From Paenibacillus sp. FSL R5-0345 (GTDB taxonomy: Bacteria > Bacillota > Bacilli > Paenibacillales > Paenibacillaceae): a DNA stretch of 64,000 bases. A program made the translations under genes and the position numbers. Positions 17,832 through 25,767 of the stretch are shown here, piece by piece. Within the stretch, counting starts at the first letter, position 1; each line of letters opens with the position of its first letter. The notes beneath the pieces were generated by a model. That model made no database searches and was not told where the DNA came from. It saw nothing but the letters and a program-made list of their open reading frames with translations. The stretch covers positions 2,418,001 to 2,482,000 of the forward strand of contig NZ_CP009281.1 in NCBI RefSeq assembly GCF_000758585.1, in the 5' to 3' direction.

Positions 17832-18467
17832 ATGATATTTATTCGGTATGAAAATTGGAAAAGTTACCTGCGGTATTACCCGGTAACATGTCTTCTCATT
17901 GTGGCTAACGTGATAATGTTTATCCTCATGACGTTCAATGGAGGATCCACCAATATACAAACGCTTGTTGATTTTGGTGCTATTGTTGATGTTAGTCCGT
18001 TTAAAGAGGAACTATGGCGCTATGTAGCGGCTATTTTTTTACATAATGGGTTTTCCCATCTATTCTTTAATAGCTTCGCTCTGCTGGTATTTGCACCGCC
18101 TCTGGAGCGTCTTCTTGGCTGGTGGCGATATACAATTCTTTACGTGGTAGGTGGAGTTCTTGCGAACGTTCTAACGATTGCAATCAGCAGCCGCTCAGCA
18201 TTAGAGGTAGGTACGGTCTCGGTAGGTGCTTCTGGAGCGATTTACGCCGTCTATGGGGCATTTTTATACATTGCGGTTATGCAAAGGGCTATGATGGATG
18301 AAGGCTCACGAAAGACGTTATACGGATTGCTAATGATCGGGATTATTATGTCGTTTGCAACACCAAATGTAAATTGGGTTGCACATATCGGAGGCTTGGT
18401 TTCTGGCTTTTTCCTATATGGACTTATTATTCGTATATTTAATAAAAGCCTAAGACAGGGGCGATGA
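17832..18467 (+). CDS. Rhomboid family intramembrane serine protease
   Basis: A six-helix intramembrane protease of about 211 residues. The catalytic Ser is in VGASGAIYAVYG (GxSG) and the catalytic His in WVAHIGGLVSG. The HNGFSHLFFN segment carries the conserved His/Asn of the oxyanion region, so it should be active. I start at ATG 17832 (MIFIRYENW), which puts a short cytosolic N-terminus before helix 1; an upstream start at 17745 would add 29 polar residues. The LysR gene follows after 4 bp. Confidence 0.88.
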   Translation: MIFIRYENWKSYLRYYPVTCLLIVANVIMFILMTFNGGSTNIQTLVDFGAIVDVSPFKEELWRYVAAIFLHNGFSHLFFNSFALLVFAPPLERLLGWWRYTILYVVGGVLANVLTIAISSRSALEVGTVSVGASGAIYAVYGAFLYIAVMQRAMMDEGSRKTLYGLLMIGIIMSFATPNVNWVAHIGGLVSGFFLYGLIIRIFNKSLRQGR

Positions 18468-18471
18468 TGGA

Positions 18472-19386
18472 GTGGAGCTAAGACAGCTGCAATATTTTCT
18501 AAAGGTAGCCCAAAAAGAACATGTAACACGAGCGGCGGAGGAACTTCATGTTGCTCAGTCTGCAGTAAGCCGTCAGATTCATCAGTTGGAGCAAGAGCTT
18601 GGAGTTGACTTGTTCATGCAAAAAGGGCGTAATTTGCAGCTTACGCCGGTTGGACAGCTCTTTTGCAAGCGAGTGGATAGTATCCTTAAGGAATTGGAGC
18701 ATTCAGTTAATGAGGTGCATGAATTTCTGGATCCGGAACGTGGGGAGATTCGCATTGGGTTTCCTCACAGCCTGGGCACGCATCTTATCCCGACAATCGT
18801 TGCGGAATTCCGCCAGCACTATCCTCATGTTAAGTTTCGCTTTAAGCAAGGGTCTTACCCTTCTTTGATAAAGGATGTATTATCTGGTGAAGTGGATTTA
18901 ACATTTATTTCGCCTTTTCCGGAGAATGATGAGCATGTCTCTGGGGATATTGTTATGACCGAGGAGTTATTTGCAATACTTCCGCAGAATCATCATCTGG
19001 CAGGAGAGTCTGAGATCCGATTGGAACAGCTTCAAAAGGAAAAGTTTGTTCTGTTCAGTCAAGGTTATTCTCTGAGACCAATCGTTTGGCAAGCGTGCTT
19101 GCAGGCGGGATTTCAACCGCAGATTGCATTTGAAGGCGGGGAGACTGATACCATTCGCGGTCTAGTGGCGGCAGGAATGGGTGTAAGCCTTCTTCCGGAG
19201 ATGGCGTTCTATCAGACCAATCCTCTCCAGCCGGCTCAGGTAAGGGTCGTGGAGCCTGCTGTGACGAGGACGGTTGGTTTGATTTACCGAACAGACAGTA
19301 AGTTGCCGCTCGTAGCACGTTCGTTTCGGACTTTTTTGATATCTTATTTTAAAGCTAGACAAAATAATACCCCGGTTGGCTCTTAG
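18472..19386 (+). CDS. LysR family regulator, GltC-like
   Basis: 304 residues: N-terminal winged helix-turn-helix (about 1-60, MELRQLQYFLKVAQ and AVSRQIHQLE) and a periplasmic-binding-like effector domain. The segments GFPHSLGTHLIPTIV, PHVKFRFKQGSYPSL and GLVAAGMGVSLLPE closely follow Bacillus GltC, the activator of glutamate synthase, though gltAB is not nearby and the true target is unknown. GTG start at 18472, 4 bp after the rhomboid stop, so they are probably co-transcribed. The terminator overlaps its stop codon. Confidence 0.85.
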   Translation: MELRQLQYFLKVAQKEHVTRAAEELHVAQSAVSRQIHQLEQELGVDLFMQKGRNLQLTPVGQLFCKRVDSILKELEHSVNEVHEFLDPERGEIRIGFPHSLGTHLIPTIVAEFRQHYPHVKFRFKQGSYPSLIKDVLSGEVDLTFISPFPENDEHVSGDIVMTEELFAILPQNHHLAGESEIRLEQLQKEKFVLFSQGYSLRPIVWQACLQAGFQPQIAFEGGETDTIRGLVAAGMGVSLLPEMAFYQTNPLQPAQVRVVEPAVTRTVGLIYRTDSKLPLVARSFRTFLISYFKARQNNTPVGS

Positions 19387-19405
19387 CCCTCCGGGGTTTC
19401 TTTTT
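19369..19405 (+). terminator. Terminator overlapping the LysR stop
   Basis: Arms ACCCCGG / CCGGGGT around a 15-nt loop containing the TAG stop, then TTTCTTTTT. Confidence 0.85.
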
Positions 19406-19422
19406 GTAAGCTGAGTTTAGTA

Positions 19423-20094
19423 TTAGTCGCGGTTACCTAAGAAGACGGTAATCAAACGAAGCAGTTCGAGTAAGGATACTAGTGCCGCGGCAACATACGT
19501 TAACGCAGCTGCGTTTAAGACTTTAGCTACTCCGCGTTCTTCTTCGTTACGAATGTAACCTTGTTCTACCATGACTTGACGGGCCCGGTTGCTGGCGTTG
19601 AACTCAACTGGCAGTGTCACAAGCTGGAAGGCAACAGCGGCCGAGAAGAAGATGATGCCAAGGCCTACAAGATTAAAGTAACCGAATATGAATCCTGCCA
19701 TAAGCATGAATGGCGCTATGCCTGATGCAAAATTAACTACTGGGAACATCCGGTGACGTAGTGTTAACATTGGATAACTTACTTTATGCTGAATGGCGTG
19801 ACCCACTTCGTGACAAGCGACGGAAACTGCTGCTATAGAACTTTCATAATATACAGGTTCTGATAAACGTACAACTCTGTGAATCGGATCATAATGGTCA
19901 GAAAGCGTACCTCTTACAGGCTCAATCGGTACATCGTGAAGCCCGTTAGCGTCGAGCATACGTCTTGCAGCTTCATATCCTGTCAGACCGTTTAAATTGG
20001 CGACCTTGGACCACTTGCTGAATGTTCCTTTAACTCTGAACTGGGCCCATAATGAAAAAATAAAGGCGATAATTACTAATAGATACATAAACAT
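19423..20094 (-). CDS. yugP: Membrane zinc metallopeptidase (YugP family)
   Basis: A 223-residue membrane protein with an N-terminal helix, a zinc site HEVGH at 95-99 (in ACHEVGHAIQ), and three C-terminal transmembrane helices. This is the YugP/neutral zinc metallopeptidase layout. Substrate unknown. GGAGG 9 nt before ATG 20094. The MerR gene ends 36 bp upstream in the same direction, so the two may form an operon. Confidence 0.9.
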   Translation of the reverse strand: MFMYLLVIIAFIFSLWAQFRVKGTFSKWSKVANLNGLTGYEAARRMLDANGLHDVPIEPVRGTLSDHYDPIHRVVRLSEPVYYESSIAAVSVACHEVGHAIQHKVSYPMLTLRHRMFPVVNFASGIAPFMLMAGFIFGYFNLVGLGIIFFSAAVAFQLVTLPVEFNASNRARQVMVEQGYIRNEEERGVAKVLNAAALTYVAAALVSLLELLRLITVFLGNRD

Positions 20095-20129
20095 AGCTGC
20101 ATTCCTCCACTGTATTGTAAATATGGTAT

Positions 20130-20564
20130 TTACATTGGCGGTCCTTGCGTAAGCAATAGAAGCCGAATCGCCTCCATGCAGGCTACTCCTTGAGGGAGTA
20201 AGTTAGAGAGCGCGCGTCTGGCCTGTCCCGGCTTCAGACCGCTAATGATTGGTTCAAGTGCCTTTACTTCACGTTCTAGCCGCTGCATATGCTGCTCGAG
20301 CTCGACTAATTTATCAGATACGTCAGTTTCAGGAGTTGCCTCGTTCCATTTGCTCATCATGGACTTGATTTCTTCCAATGAATACTTGTCATGCTTTAAT
20401 TGATTAATACGTTCTAAGGCGACCAAGGTTTCATGACTGTAAAGTCGGTAATTTTTGGTGCTTCTGGACTCTGGGGAGATTAACCCCAGTTTTGTGTAAT
20501 AATCAATGGTACGCTCACTGATGTGAGCAGCCTTAGCTAATTCTCCGATTCGATATAGAATCAT
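20130..20564 (-). CDS. MerR family transcriptional regulator
   Basis: 144 residues with the N-terminal MerR winged helix (YRIGELAKAAHISERTIDYYTK split over helices 1-2), a coiled-coil dimer helix (about 80-105) and a short C-terminal effector part without a cysteine cluster. So a metal-sensing role is not indicated. It lies directly upstream of yugP and could control that transcript. The RBS is weak (GGGGAT next to ATG). Confidence 0.85.
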   Translation of the reverse strand: MILYRIGELAKAAHISERTIDYYTKLGLISPESRSTKNYRLYSHETLVALERINQLKHDKYSLEEIKSMMSKWNEATPETDVSDKLVELEQHMQRLEREVKALEPIISGLKPGQARRALSNLLPQGVACMEAIRLLLLTQGPPM

Positions 20565-20877
20565 ATCCCCATGCTACCTCGCCTCACTAATCGAATTCGA
20601 CTGCCCGTAAAGAGTAGTCGTCTCCTGTATTGGTGGTTACTATTATGCTATCTATAATGATAACAAACTGGAAACCATACAGTCAAACGTCATGCTTTCA
20701 TAAAGTATATGCAATAAAGAGAAGTAAATTCATGAAAGTGATGTGTTGTTTATATACAATACACTCAAACTCCCCGTGATATCAAATTTGGAGTGATAAG
20801 TCTAAAGAAGACGTGTAAGGACGTATCCTAACATGATCCGATCGGAACGGATACAAGTGTAATGAGATAACGCTCAC
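20565..20877. other. Intergenic stretch upstream of the sigma remnant
   Basis: About 310 bp, AT-rich, with no ORF, RNA or terminator that I can support. Its right end (TCGGAACGGATACAAG) may be further decayed sequence of the sigma-factor gene that is recognisable from 20878 on. Confidence 0.5.
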
Positions 20878-21057
20878 GAGAAGGAAGTTGTCGTAGGTTG
20901 CTTCGGGTTGGCATATGTGGCGAGGAGCGCACCTCAGGGGGATAATGAAAAGGAGCTAGGGGTTTCGCGGAGTTATGTGTCGCGGATTCAGAAGCAGGTG
21001 TTCGTGAAGCTGTATCCTGAGTTTTATAGGGCGAAGCGCAGCTATGATGGTGGGTAA
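20878..21057 (+). pseudogene. Remnant of a sporulation sigma factor gene (sigma-K/E-like region 4)
   Basis: One frame reads EKEVVVGCFGLAY, a degenerate stretch, then KELGVSRSYVSRIQKQVFVK and LYPEFYRAKR before TAA at 21055. This is the sigma-70 region 4 signature of sporulation sigma factors such as SigK (REKEV.VGRFGL...KELGISRSYVSRIEKRA). An in-frame TGA lies just upstream (20863-20865), the linker is scrambled, and no regions 1-3, RBS or start are visible, so it is a 5'-truncated, decaying gene copy. It sits alone between merR and araC. Confidence 0.8.
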
Positions 21058-21113
21058 TCATATACAAGGTTTCTTATAATATTGCCGGTGTTGTGAAGAG
21101 GCAATACGGGCGG

Positions 21114-22007
21114 TTATGAATGGGAGGGTGTTCGAACTTTTTTTCGGTAATTCTGAGGCGTCAATCCGGTCTTATTACGAAAAACAGATGAAAAATAGCT
21201 CGCACTTTGAAATCCGCAATTCATCGCTATTTCACTAATCGACCGATTAGTTCCCAATAGCATCTCGGAGCCCTTTTGAATTCGATATTGCACCAGATAA
21301 GTATTAGGGGTTTGGCCTATGAACGTGCTAAACAACTCGCAACATTTACTCCTGCAAACAGACCCGGCGGTAGCGATGTCATCTAAGGTCACTCTAAGAT
21401 CAAAGTTATGATGAATAAATCCTGTCATTTTCCAAACGGCAATCCGTGACTGGTCATCATTTATCTGCCCGGGAACCCGCTGTATATGATCTCCGACGTC
21501 TGCACAAAGGGAGGCAGCCAGTGAAAGAAGACGTAGTGGCTTGCAAGGAGAGCTGTTCATTTCTTCATAAATCCGATGTAAGGAATGCAGAATTTCCTTT
21601 CCCCACGTGCTTTGCGAAGTAATCATAATATAGTCTTCAGTATCAGAATCAAATTTCTCTTCCCAATAGACTTTGCCTACCTGTGTGTTTACTCCGAGTA
21701 ATGAAGGATGGATAACAACGACAATGAATGTACAATTCAATTTTTTGCTGGAAAATCCGTAATGCATACGCTTACTATTAATGAATATTCCGTTACCTCG
21801 TTCAATCAAAACAATTTCTCCATTTACAAAATACTCCATCTCCCCATCTAGCACTAAAATAAATTCCAAGTCCTGATGCCAATGGCATGCTGCTGCATAT
21901 TTATCGAAATGATTCAGTGATCCTTTTCGAACGTACAGCGGAAAATCAGGAAGATTATAATTTAGTTCTTCAGATAAATCGGAGAATACTTCCAGTTCAA
22001 CACTCAC
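21114..22007 (-). CDS. AraC family transcriptional regulator
   Basis: 297 residues: an N-terminal cupin sensor (about 20-110, with HWHQDLEFILVLDG and YFVNGEIVLIERGNG) and a C-terminal double helix-turn-helix (about 195-290, ending SEIAMNCGFQSASYFSSVFR and TGLTPQNYRK). GTG start at 22007 with AAGGGAGC 8 nt upstream. It is transcribed divergently from the acetyltransferase-MATE-VOC operon across a 141-bp gap, so it is the probable regulator of that operon. Confidence 0.9.
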   Translation of the reverse strand: MSVELEVFSDLSEELNYNLPDFPLYVRKGSLNHFDKYAAACHWHQDLEFILVLDGEMEYFVNGEIVLIERGNGIFINSKRMHYGFSSKKLNCTFIVVVIHPSLLGVNTQVGKVYWEEKFDSDTEDYIMITSQSTWGKEILHSLHRIYEEMNSSPCKPLRLLSLAASLCADVGDHIQRVPGQINDDQSRIAVWKMTGFIHHNFDLRVTLDDIATAGSVCRSKCCELFSTFIGQTPNTYLVQYRIQKGSEMLLGTNRSISEIAMNCGFQSASYFSSVFRNKTGLTPQNYRKKVRTPSHS

Positions 22008-22148
22008 AACTACAGCTCCCTTAAACCAAATACGATTTTAATAGAATTATATTTGATTTCGGTGGTTAGGACTACAAGGAAATTATACAATTTTGATATT
22101 GCACGACAATAATACAGAATCCAAAAGATTTTATAAGGAGCCAGAAAG

Positions 22149-22769
22149 ATGACGATGAGAGAACGTATTGCCTCCGGTAAACTATTTACTGATTATTGTG
22201 AAGGACTGCCTGAAGACAGAGTAAAGGCGAAAAGAAGAATGCATGCCTTTAATTTAACGACGCCAGATGATCTAGATAAGCGTACACAACTCATTCAAGA
22301 AATATTTGGAAAAGAAACGAAGGCGTGGATCGAGCCACCTTTTTATTTTTGCTATGGTACAAACATTGAGATTGGAGATGGGACGTACATTAATTTTAAT
22401 TGTAATTTTGTTGACGACACTAAAATTATTATTGGAAAAAATGTTATGTTCGGTCCTGCTGTAACCATTGCTACAGTAGGACATCCAATCCATCCGGATT
22501 ACAGAGGATATATGTATGCTGAACCAGTGGAAATTGAGAACAATTGTTGGATTGGGGCGAATGTTACAATTTGTCCTGGAGTCACGATTGGTGAAAATAC
22601 TGTCATTGGTGCCGGCAGTGTTGTAACAAAAGATATTCCGGCTAACTCCATTGCTGTTGGCAATCCATGCAGGGTGATGCGCACCATTAATGAACACGAC
22701 CTAAAATACTATTACAAGGACAAAGAGATCACTGAGGAAGATCTGGATGAAGAAGCGCGCTTGAGATGA
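22149..22769 (+). CDS. Sugar O-acetyltransferase (Maa/LacA family)
   Basis: 206 residues: an N-terminal Mac domain (about 5-60) and a left-handed beta-helix of hexapeptide repeats (IGDGTYINFNCNF, IGKNVMFGPAVTI, IGENTVIGAGSVVTKDI). The catalytic His is in TVGHPIHP. It uses acetyl-CoA to O-acetylate a sugar or similar hydroxyl compound. AAGGAG is 8 nt before ATG 22149. The stop overlaps the MATE start (ATGA), so it is the first gene of an operon with a second, divergent member of the same family at its end. Confidence 0.9.
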   Translation: MTMRERIASGKLFTDYCEGLPEDRVKAKRRMHAFNLTTPDDLDKRTQLIQEIFGKETKAWIEPPFYFCYGTNIEIGDGTYINFNCNFVDDTKIIIGKNVMFGPAVTIATVGHPIHPDYRGYMYAEPVEIENNCWIGANVTICPGVTIGENTVIGAGSVVTKDIPANSIAVGNPCRVMRTINEHDLKYYYKDKEITEEDLDEEARLR

Positions 22770-24127
22770 GAGATAAGCAATTCAATCGCCAATTGCTTAA
22801 TTTGGTCATTCCGATTGCTTTACAAAACCTCATTTCATCGTTAGCTGTGACCATAGATATATTCATGTTGGGTTTTATAAACCAATCTACAATGTCTGCC
22901 GTATCGTTAGCTGGGCAAATTACATTTGTATTAACACTGTTTTATATGGGATTGTCTGCAGGGGTAGGGATTTTGACTGCCCAGTATTGGGGAAAGAAAG
23001 ATTTAATGACAATTGAACGGGTCTTTAGTATCGGATGTACGATGTCTATTATTATATCCGCTATCTTTTTTGCAATATCGCTGTTGATGCCGGATCACTT
23101 AATGAGTTTTTTTACAAATGACGACACGTTAATACGATATGGATCGAGTTTTTTGCGAGTGATCTCGTTCTCCTATCTGATAAGCGGAATATCTCAAATG
23201 TACTTTAGTGTAATTAGAAGCATGGAAAATGCCCGTGTGAGTGCCTGGATCAGCTCTATGTGCCTTGTATTGAACATTCTCTTGAATGTAATAAGTATTT
23301 TTATACTTTATCCGGATCAGCCAGAAAAGGTTATCGTAGCCGTTGCTTTCTCGACAGTTCTGGCACGTATCGTTGAATTTGGCTGCTGTATCATCCACTC
23401 GATCAAAGCTGGTTTAAAGTTTAGGTTACCTTTACATGACATGGTTCAGCGTAATTTGATTAAGGATTTTCTGAGGTATACACTACCCGTTCAAGGAAAC
23501 TATATTGTTTGGGGATGTGCATTAACTGTGACATCTGCAATTATTGGACATATCAATGCGGATATGGTCGCTGCAAATTCAGTTGCCTCGGTCGTTAAGA
23601 ATCTGGTTATTGTATTATGCGGAGGTCTTGCAAGTGGGGGTTCCGTACTTGTTGGTAAATATTTAGGCAATGGCGAAATTGAAATGGCTAAAAGAGCTGG
23701 GAAAATATTGAATGTATATGCTATATGGTTTGGAATCATTGCAGGTATCACCATGCTATTACTGAAGCCTTTGGTGTTTATGCTTGTCAATTTGGATGAT
23801 CAAGCACAAATATATTTGAGTGGAATGCTGCTGGTCTGTGCTTATTGTTGTATTCCGAAATCAATAAACTCCACGACGATTGGAGGAATATTTGTTGCTG
23901 GAGGGGATTCCAGATTTGGATTTTGGTGTGACACGATTGTAATGTGGGGCATCATATTACCGCTGGGATACATGAGTGCATTTGTGTGGCAACTCTCCCC
24001 TCTAACGATATTTATTATCCTCAATTTAGACGAGGTTATTAAAGCTCCGATTGCCTTAATACGTTATTTTAAATATAAATGGCTTAACAATATTACGAGG
24101 GACCTCACATGGAGTAAGTGTCGATGA
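22766..24127 (+). CDS. MATE family efflux transporter
   Basis: A 453-residue exporter with 12 predicted helices: IPIALQNLISSLAVTIDIFMLG opens the first MatE repeat (split here around helix 1), then MGLSAGVGILTAQYWGKKD and the second-half ASGGSVLVGKYLGNGE. It belongs to the DinF/NorM-like branch and differs strongly from the MATE protein at 8799-10172. Start overlaps the preceding stop (ATGA). Its place between two acetyltransferase genes suggests it exports an acetylated compound or a toxic substrate; this is inference. Confidence 0.88.
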   Translation: MRDKQFNRQLLNLVIPIALQNLISSLAVTIDIFMLGFINQSTMSAVSLAGQITFVLTLFYMGLSAGVGILTAQYWGKKDLMTIERVFSIGCTMSIIISAIFFAISLLMPDHLMSFFTNDDTLIRYGSSFLRVISFSYLISGISQMYFSVIRSMENARVSAWISSMCLVLNILLNVISIFILYPDQPEKVIVAVAFSTVLARIVEFGCCIIHSIKAGLKFRLPLHDMVQRNLIKDFLRYTLPVQGNYIVWGCALTVTSAIIGHINADMVAANSVASVVKNLVIVLCGGLASGGSVLVGKYLGNGEIEMAKRAGKILNVYAIWFGIIAGITMLLLKPLVFMLVNLDDQAQIYLSGMLLVCAYCCIPKSINSTTIGGIFVAGGDSRFGFWCDTIVMWGIILPLGYMSAFVWQLSPLTIFIILNLDEVIKAPIALIRYFKYKWLNNITRDLTWSKCR

Positions 24128-24179
24128 AGGTTCTAATTTACAGAAAAAGAAAGATTAATAAAAACGAAAGGAGATTTTC

Positions 24180-24563
24180 ATGAAAATTGAACATATTGCT
24201 ATGTATGTACAAGATTTAGAAAGCTGTAGACAATTTTATAGCAAATTCTTTAATGCTAAGTCAAATAGTCAATACCATAATCCCAAAACTGGATTAAGGA
24301 CCTATTTCCTCATGTTTGAGGGTGGCGCAAGATTGGAGATTATGAGTAGACCGGATATGGTAGAAGGCGTTCATGATCTATTGCGGACGGGCTTAACTCA
24401 TTTAGCTTTTAGCTTAGGCAGTAGGGAACAAGTAGATCTGCTAACCAAGCAATTGGCGGAAGCGGGGTTTAGAACGTTAAGTGGGCCGCGGACCACTGGT
24501 GACGGATATTATGAAAGCTGTATAATTGGGCCAGAAAACATTCAAATTGAACTTACTGTCTAA
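24180..24563 (+). CDS. VOC/glyoxalase-fold protein
   Basis: 127 residues, one complete vicinal-oxygen-chelate unit: KIEHIAMYVQDLESCRQFY at the start, GARLEIM, THLAFSLGS, and GPRTTGDGYYESCIIGPENI at the end. Metal-ligand candidates are His5, Glu in LEIM, His in THLAF and the C-terminal Glu in IQIELTV. VOC proteins include glyoxalases, dioxygenases and antibiotic-binding or -modifying proteins; the exact role is not readable. AAAGGAGA 7 nt before ATG. Third gene of the operon. Confidence 0.82.
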   Translation: MKIEHIAMYVQDLESCRQFYSKFFNAKSNSQYHNPKTGLRTYFLMFEGGARLEIMSRPDMVEGVHDLLRTGLTHLAFSLGSREQVDLLTKQLAEAGFRTLSGPRTTGDGYYESCIIGPENIQIELTV

Positions 24564-24615
24564 TAATGAATTCTTGATTACATGTAGCTCAAGAAAACTA
24601 AAAGAGGTGAAGAAT

Positions 24616-25254
24616 TTGACAGAAGAAGAGCGAATATTCAAAGGGATATTATACAATCCAGGAAACGTAGAATTAAAGCGTAAAAAGCTTCTCGCCCACA
24701 ATTTGAGTAGTCAATATAGTCGAACATTTGAGGATCAGACAGAGGAACGGGAGGAGATATTGTCACGGTTACTTGATAGCATGGGTGAGCATTGTTTTAT
24801 CCAGGGTCCTGTGTTTTTTCATTATGGTGTGCATACGAAAATTGGTAATCATTTTTTTGGAAACTATAATCTTACAGTACAGGATGATGCACAGGTTACG
24901 ATAGGTGATCATGTTAGTTTTGGGCCTAATGTAACCATCGTTACACCTGTTCACCCATTCGTCGCCTCCGAGCGTAGACAAATGCTTGATCAAAATGGTG
25001 ATGCTGCGGTATTATGCTACGCTAAGCCTGTTAGCATTGGTAACGATGTTTGGCTCTCAGCCAATGTAACTGTATGTGGAGGGGTTACGATTGGAGATCG
25101 ATGCGTAATAGGTGCAGGTAGTGTCGTGACTCAGGACATTCCAGAAGATTCTTTTACAGCAGGTGTACCGTGTAAAGTAATCCGAAAAATAACTAACTTG
25201 GATAGCATGCGACATAAACCGGACATACTCACAGATTGCCGTATAAATGAGTAG
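24616..25254 (+). CDS. Sugar O-acetyltransferase (Maa/LacA family), second copy
   Basis: 212 residues from TTG 24616 (AGAGGTGA upstream; the frame is open further up, but no RBS supports it). Mac domain MTEEERIFKGILYNPG, then hexapeptide repeats (IGNHFFGNYNLTV, IGDHVSFGPNVTIV, IGDRCVIGAGSVVTQDI) with catalytic His in TPVHPF. It carries an insert (ERRQMLDQNGDAAV) that the first copy lacks. The protein is clearly diverged from the 22149 gene, so the two likely acetylate different positions or substrates. Last gene of the operon, followed by a terminator at 25303. Confidence 0.88.
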   Translation: MTEEERIFKGILYNPGNVELKRKKLLAHNLSSQYSRTFEDQTEEREEILSRLLDSMGEHCFIQGPVFFHYGVHTKIGNHFFGNYNLTVQDDAQVTIGDHVSFGPNVTIVTPVHPFVASERRQMLDQNGDAAVLCYAKPVSIGNDVWLSANVTVCGGVTIGDRCVIGAGSVVTQDIPEDSFTAGVPCKVIRKITNLDSMRHKPDILTDCRINE

Positions 25255-25302
25255 AGAAGAAATGAAGCAGAATCCATTTGCTTTCTAAAATGTTCATTCC
25301 GA

Positions 25303-25330
25303 GGGCACCCGCGAGGGTGTCCTTTGTTTG
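25303..25330 (+). terminator. Terminator of the acetyltransferase/MATE operon
   Basis: GGGCACCC-GCGA-GGGTGTCC, followed by TTTGTTTG. Confidence 0.75.
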
Positions 25331-25681
25331 TGTACGTCTTGTGGTACCTTTTATTGATTGAAACCCTCAAAAGGGGCGAAACCAAGCTTAGACAAGAACA
25401 AAGGTGTCGACTCGTGAGATCGAATCAGCGGGAACAGAGGCAAATGCGCGGATCGAGGTACACGAACTAAATTTAAGATCTAAATATTACATCATATGTC
25501 ATGTTTATATAGAGAAATGGAGAAGAAATTCAATAAAAAGGTAATATCAGGGGGTGTATTCACGTAGTTATTTCAATGATTATGTGGCTGTATGGGTCCA
25601 AAATACTGAGATAGTCCAAGCGTACTATGGATATTTTGTGTGCTTGATGAAAATAAATTAAAAACATTCCCAAAAATAGTC
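25331..25681. other. Intergenic stretch upstream of amtB
   Basis: About 350 bp with no credible gene. A short GTG-initiated frame near 25406 has no family resemblance. AT-rich at the right end, leading into the amtB promoter. Confidence 0.5.
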
Positions 25682-25711
25682 TTGTCAATTTACCTGACTT
25701 CTGATTATAAT
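25682..25711 (+). promoter_or_regulatory. Promoter of the amtB operon
   Basis: TTGTCA (25682-25687), 18-bp spacer, TATAAT (25706-25711). Transcription start is expected near 25718. Confidence 0.7.
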
Positions 25712-25732
25712 GACATTAAGAGTTTCACGCTT

Positions 25733-25749
25733 TGTTAGAAAATATAACA
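25733..25749 (+). promoter_or_regulatory. GlnR/TnrA box
   Basis: TGTTAGAAAATATAACA fits the Bacillus consensus TGTNANAWWWTNTNACA at every fixed position. It lies just downstream of the predicted start site, where binding would block transcription (the usual repressing position for GlnR). It marks the amtB-DUF294-exonuclease operon as nitrogen-controlled. Confidence 0.88.
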
Positions 25750-25767
25750 TTGGGGAGTGGGGTAAAA

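Noticed and set aside
20828..21067. Minus-strand 79-codon frame
   Set aside because: It is the antisense of the sigma-factor remnant, which has clear homology on the plus strand.
22272..22697. Minus-strand 141-codon frame within the first acetyltransferase gene
   Set aside because: Shadow of hexapeptide-repeat coding sequence; the plus-strand frame has full domain support.
25400..25535. Possible GTG-initiated small gene upstream of amtB
   Set aside because: No recognisable domain, poor RBS, and a polar, biased sequence; left as intergenic.
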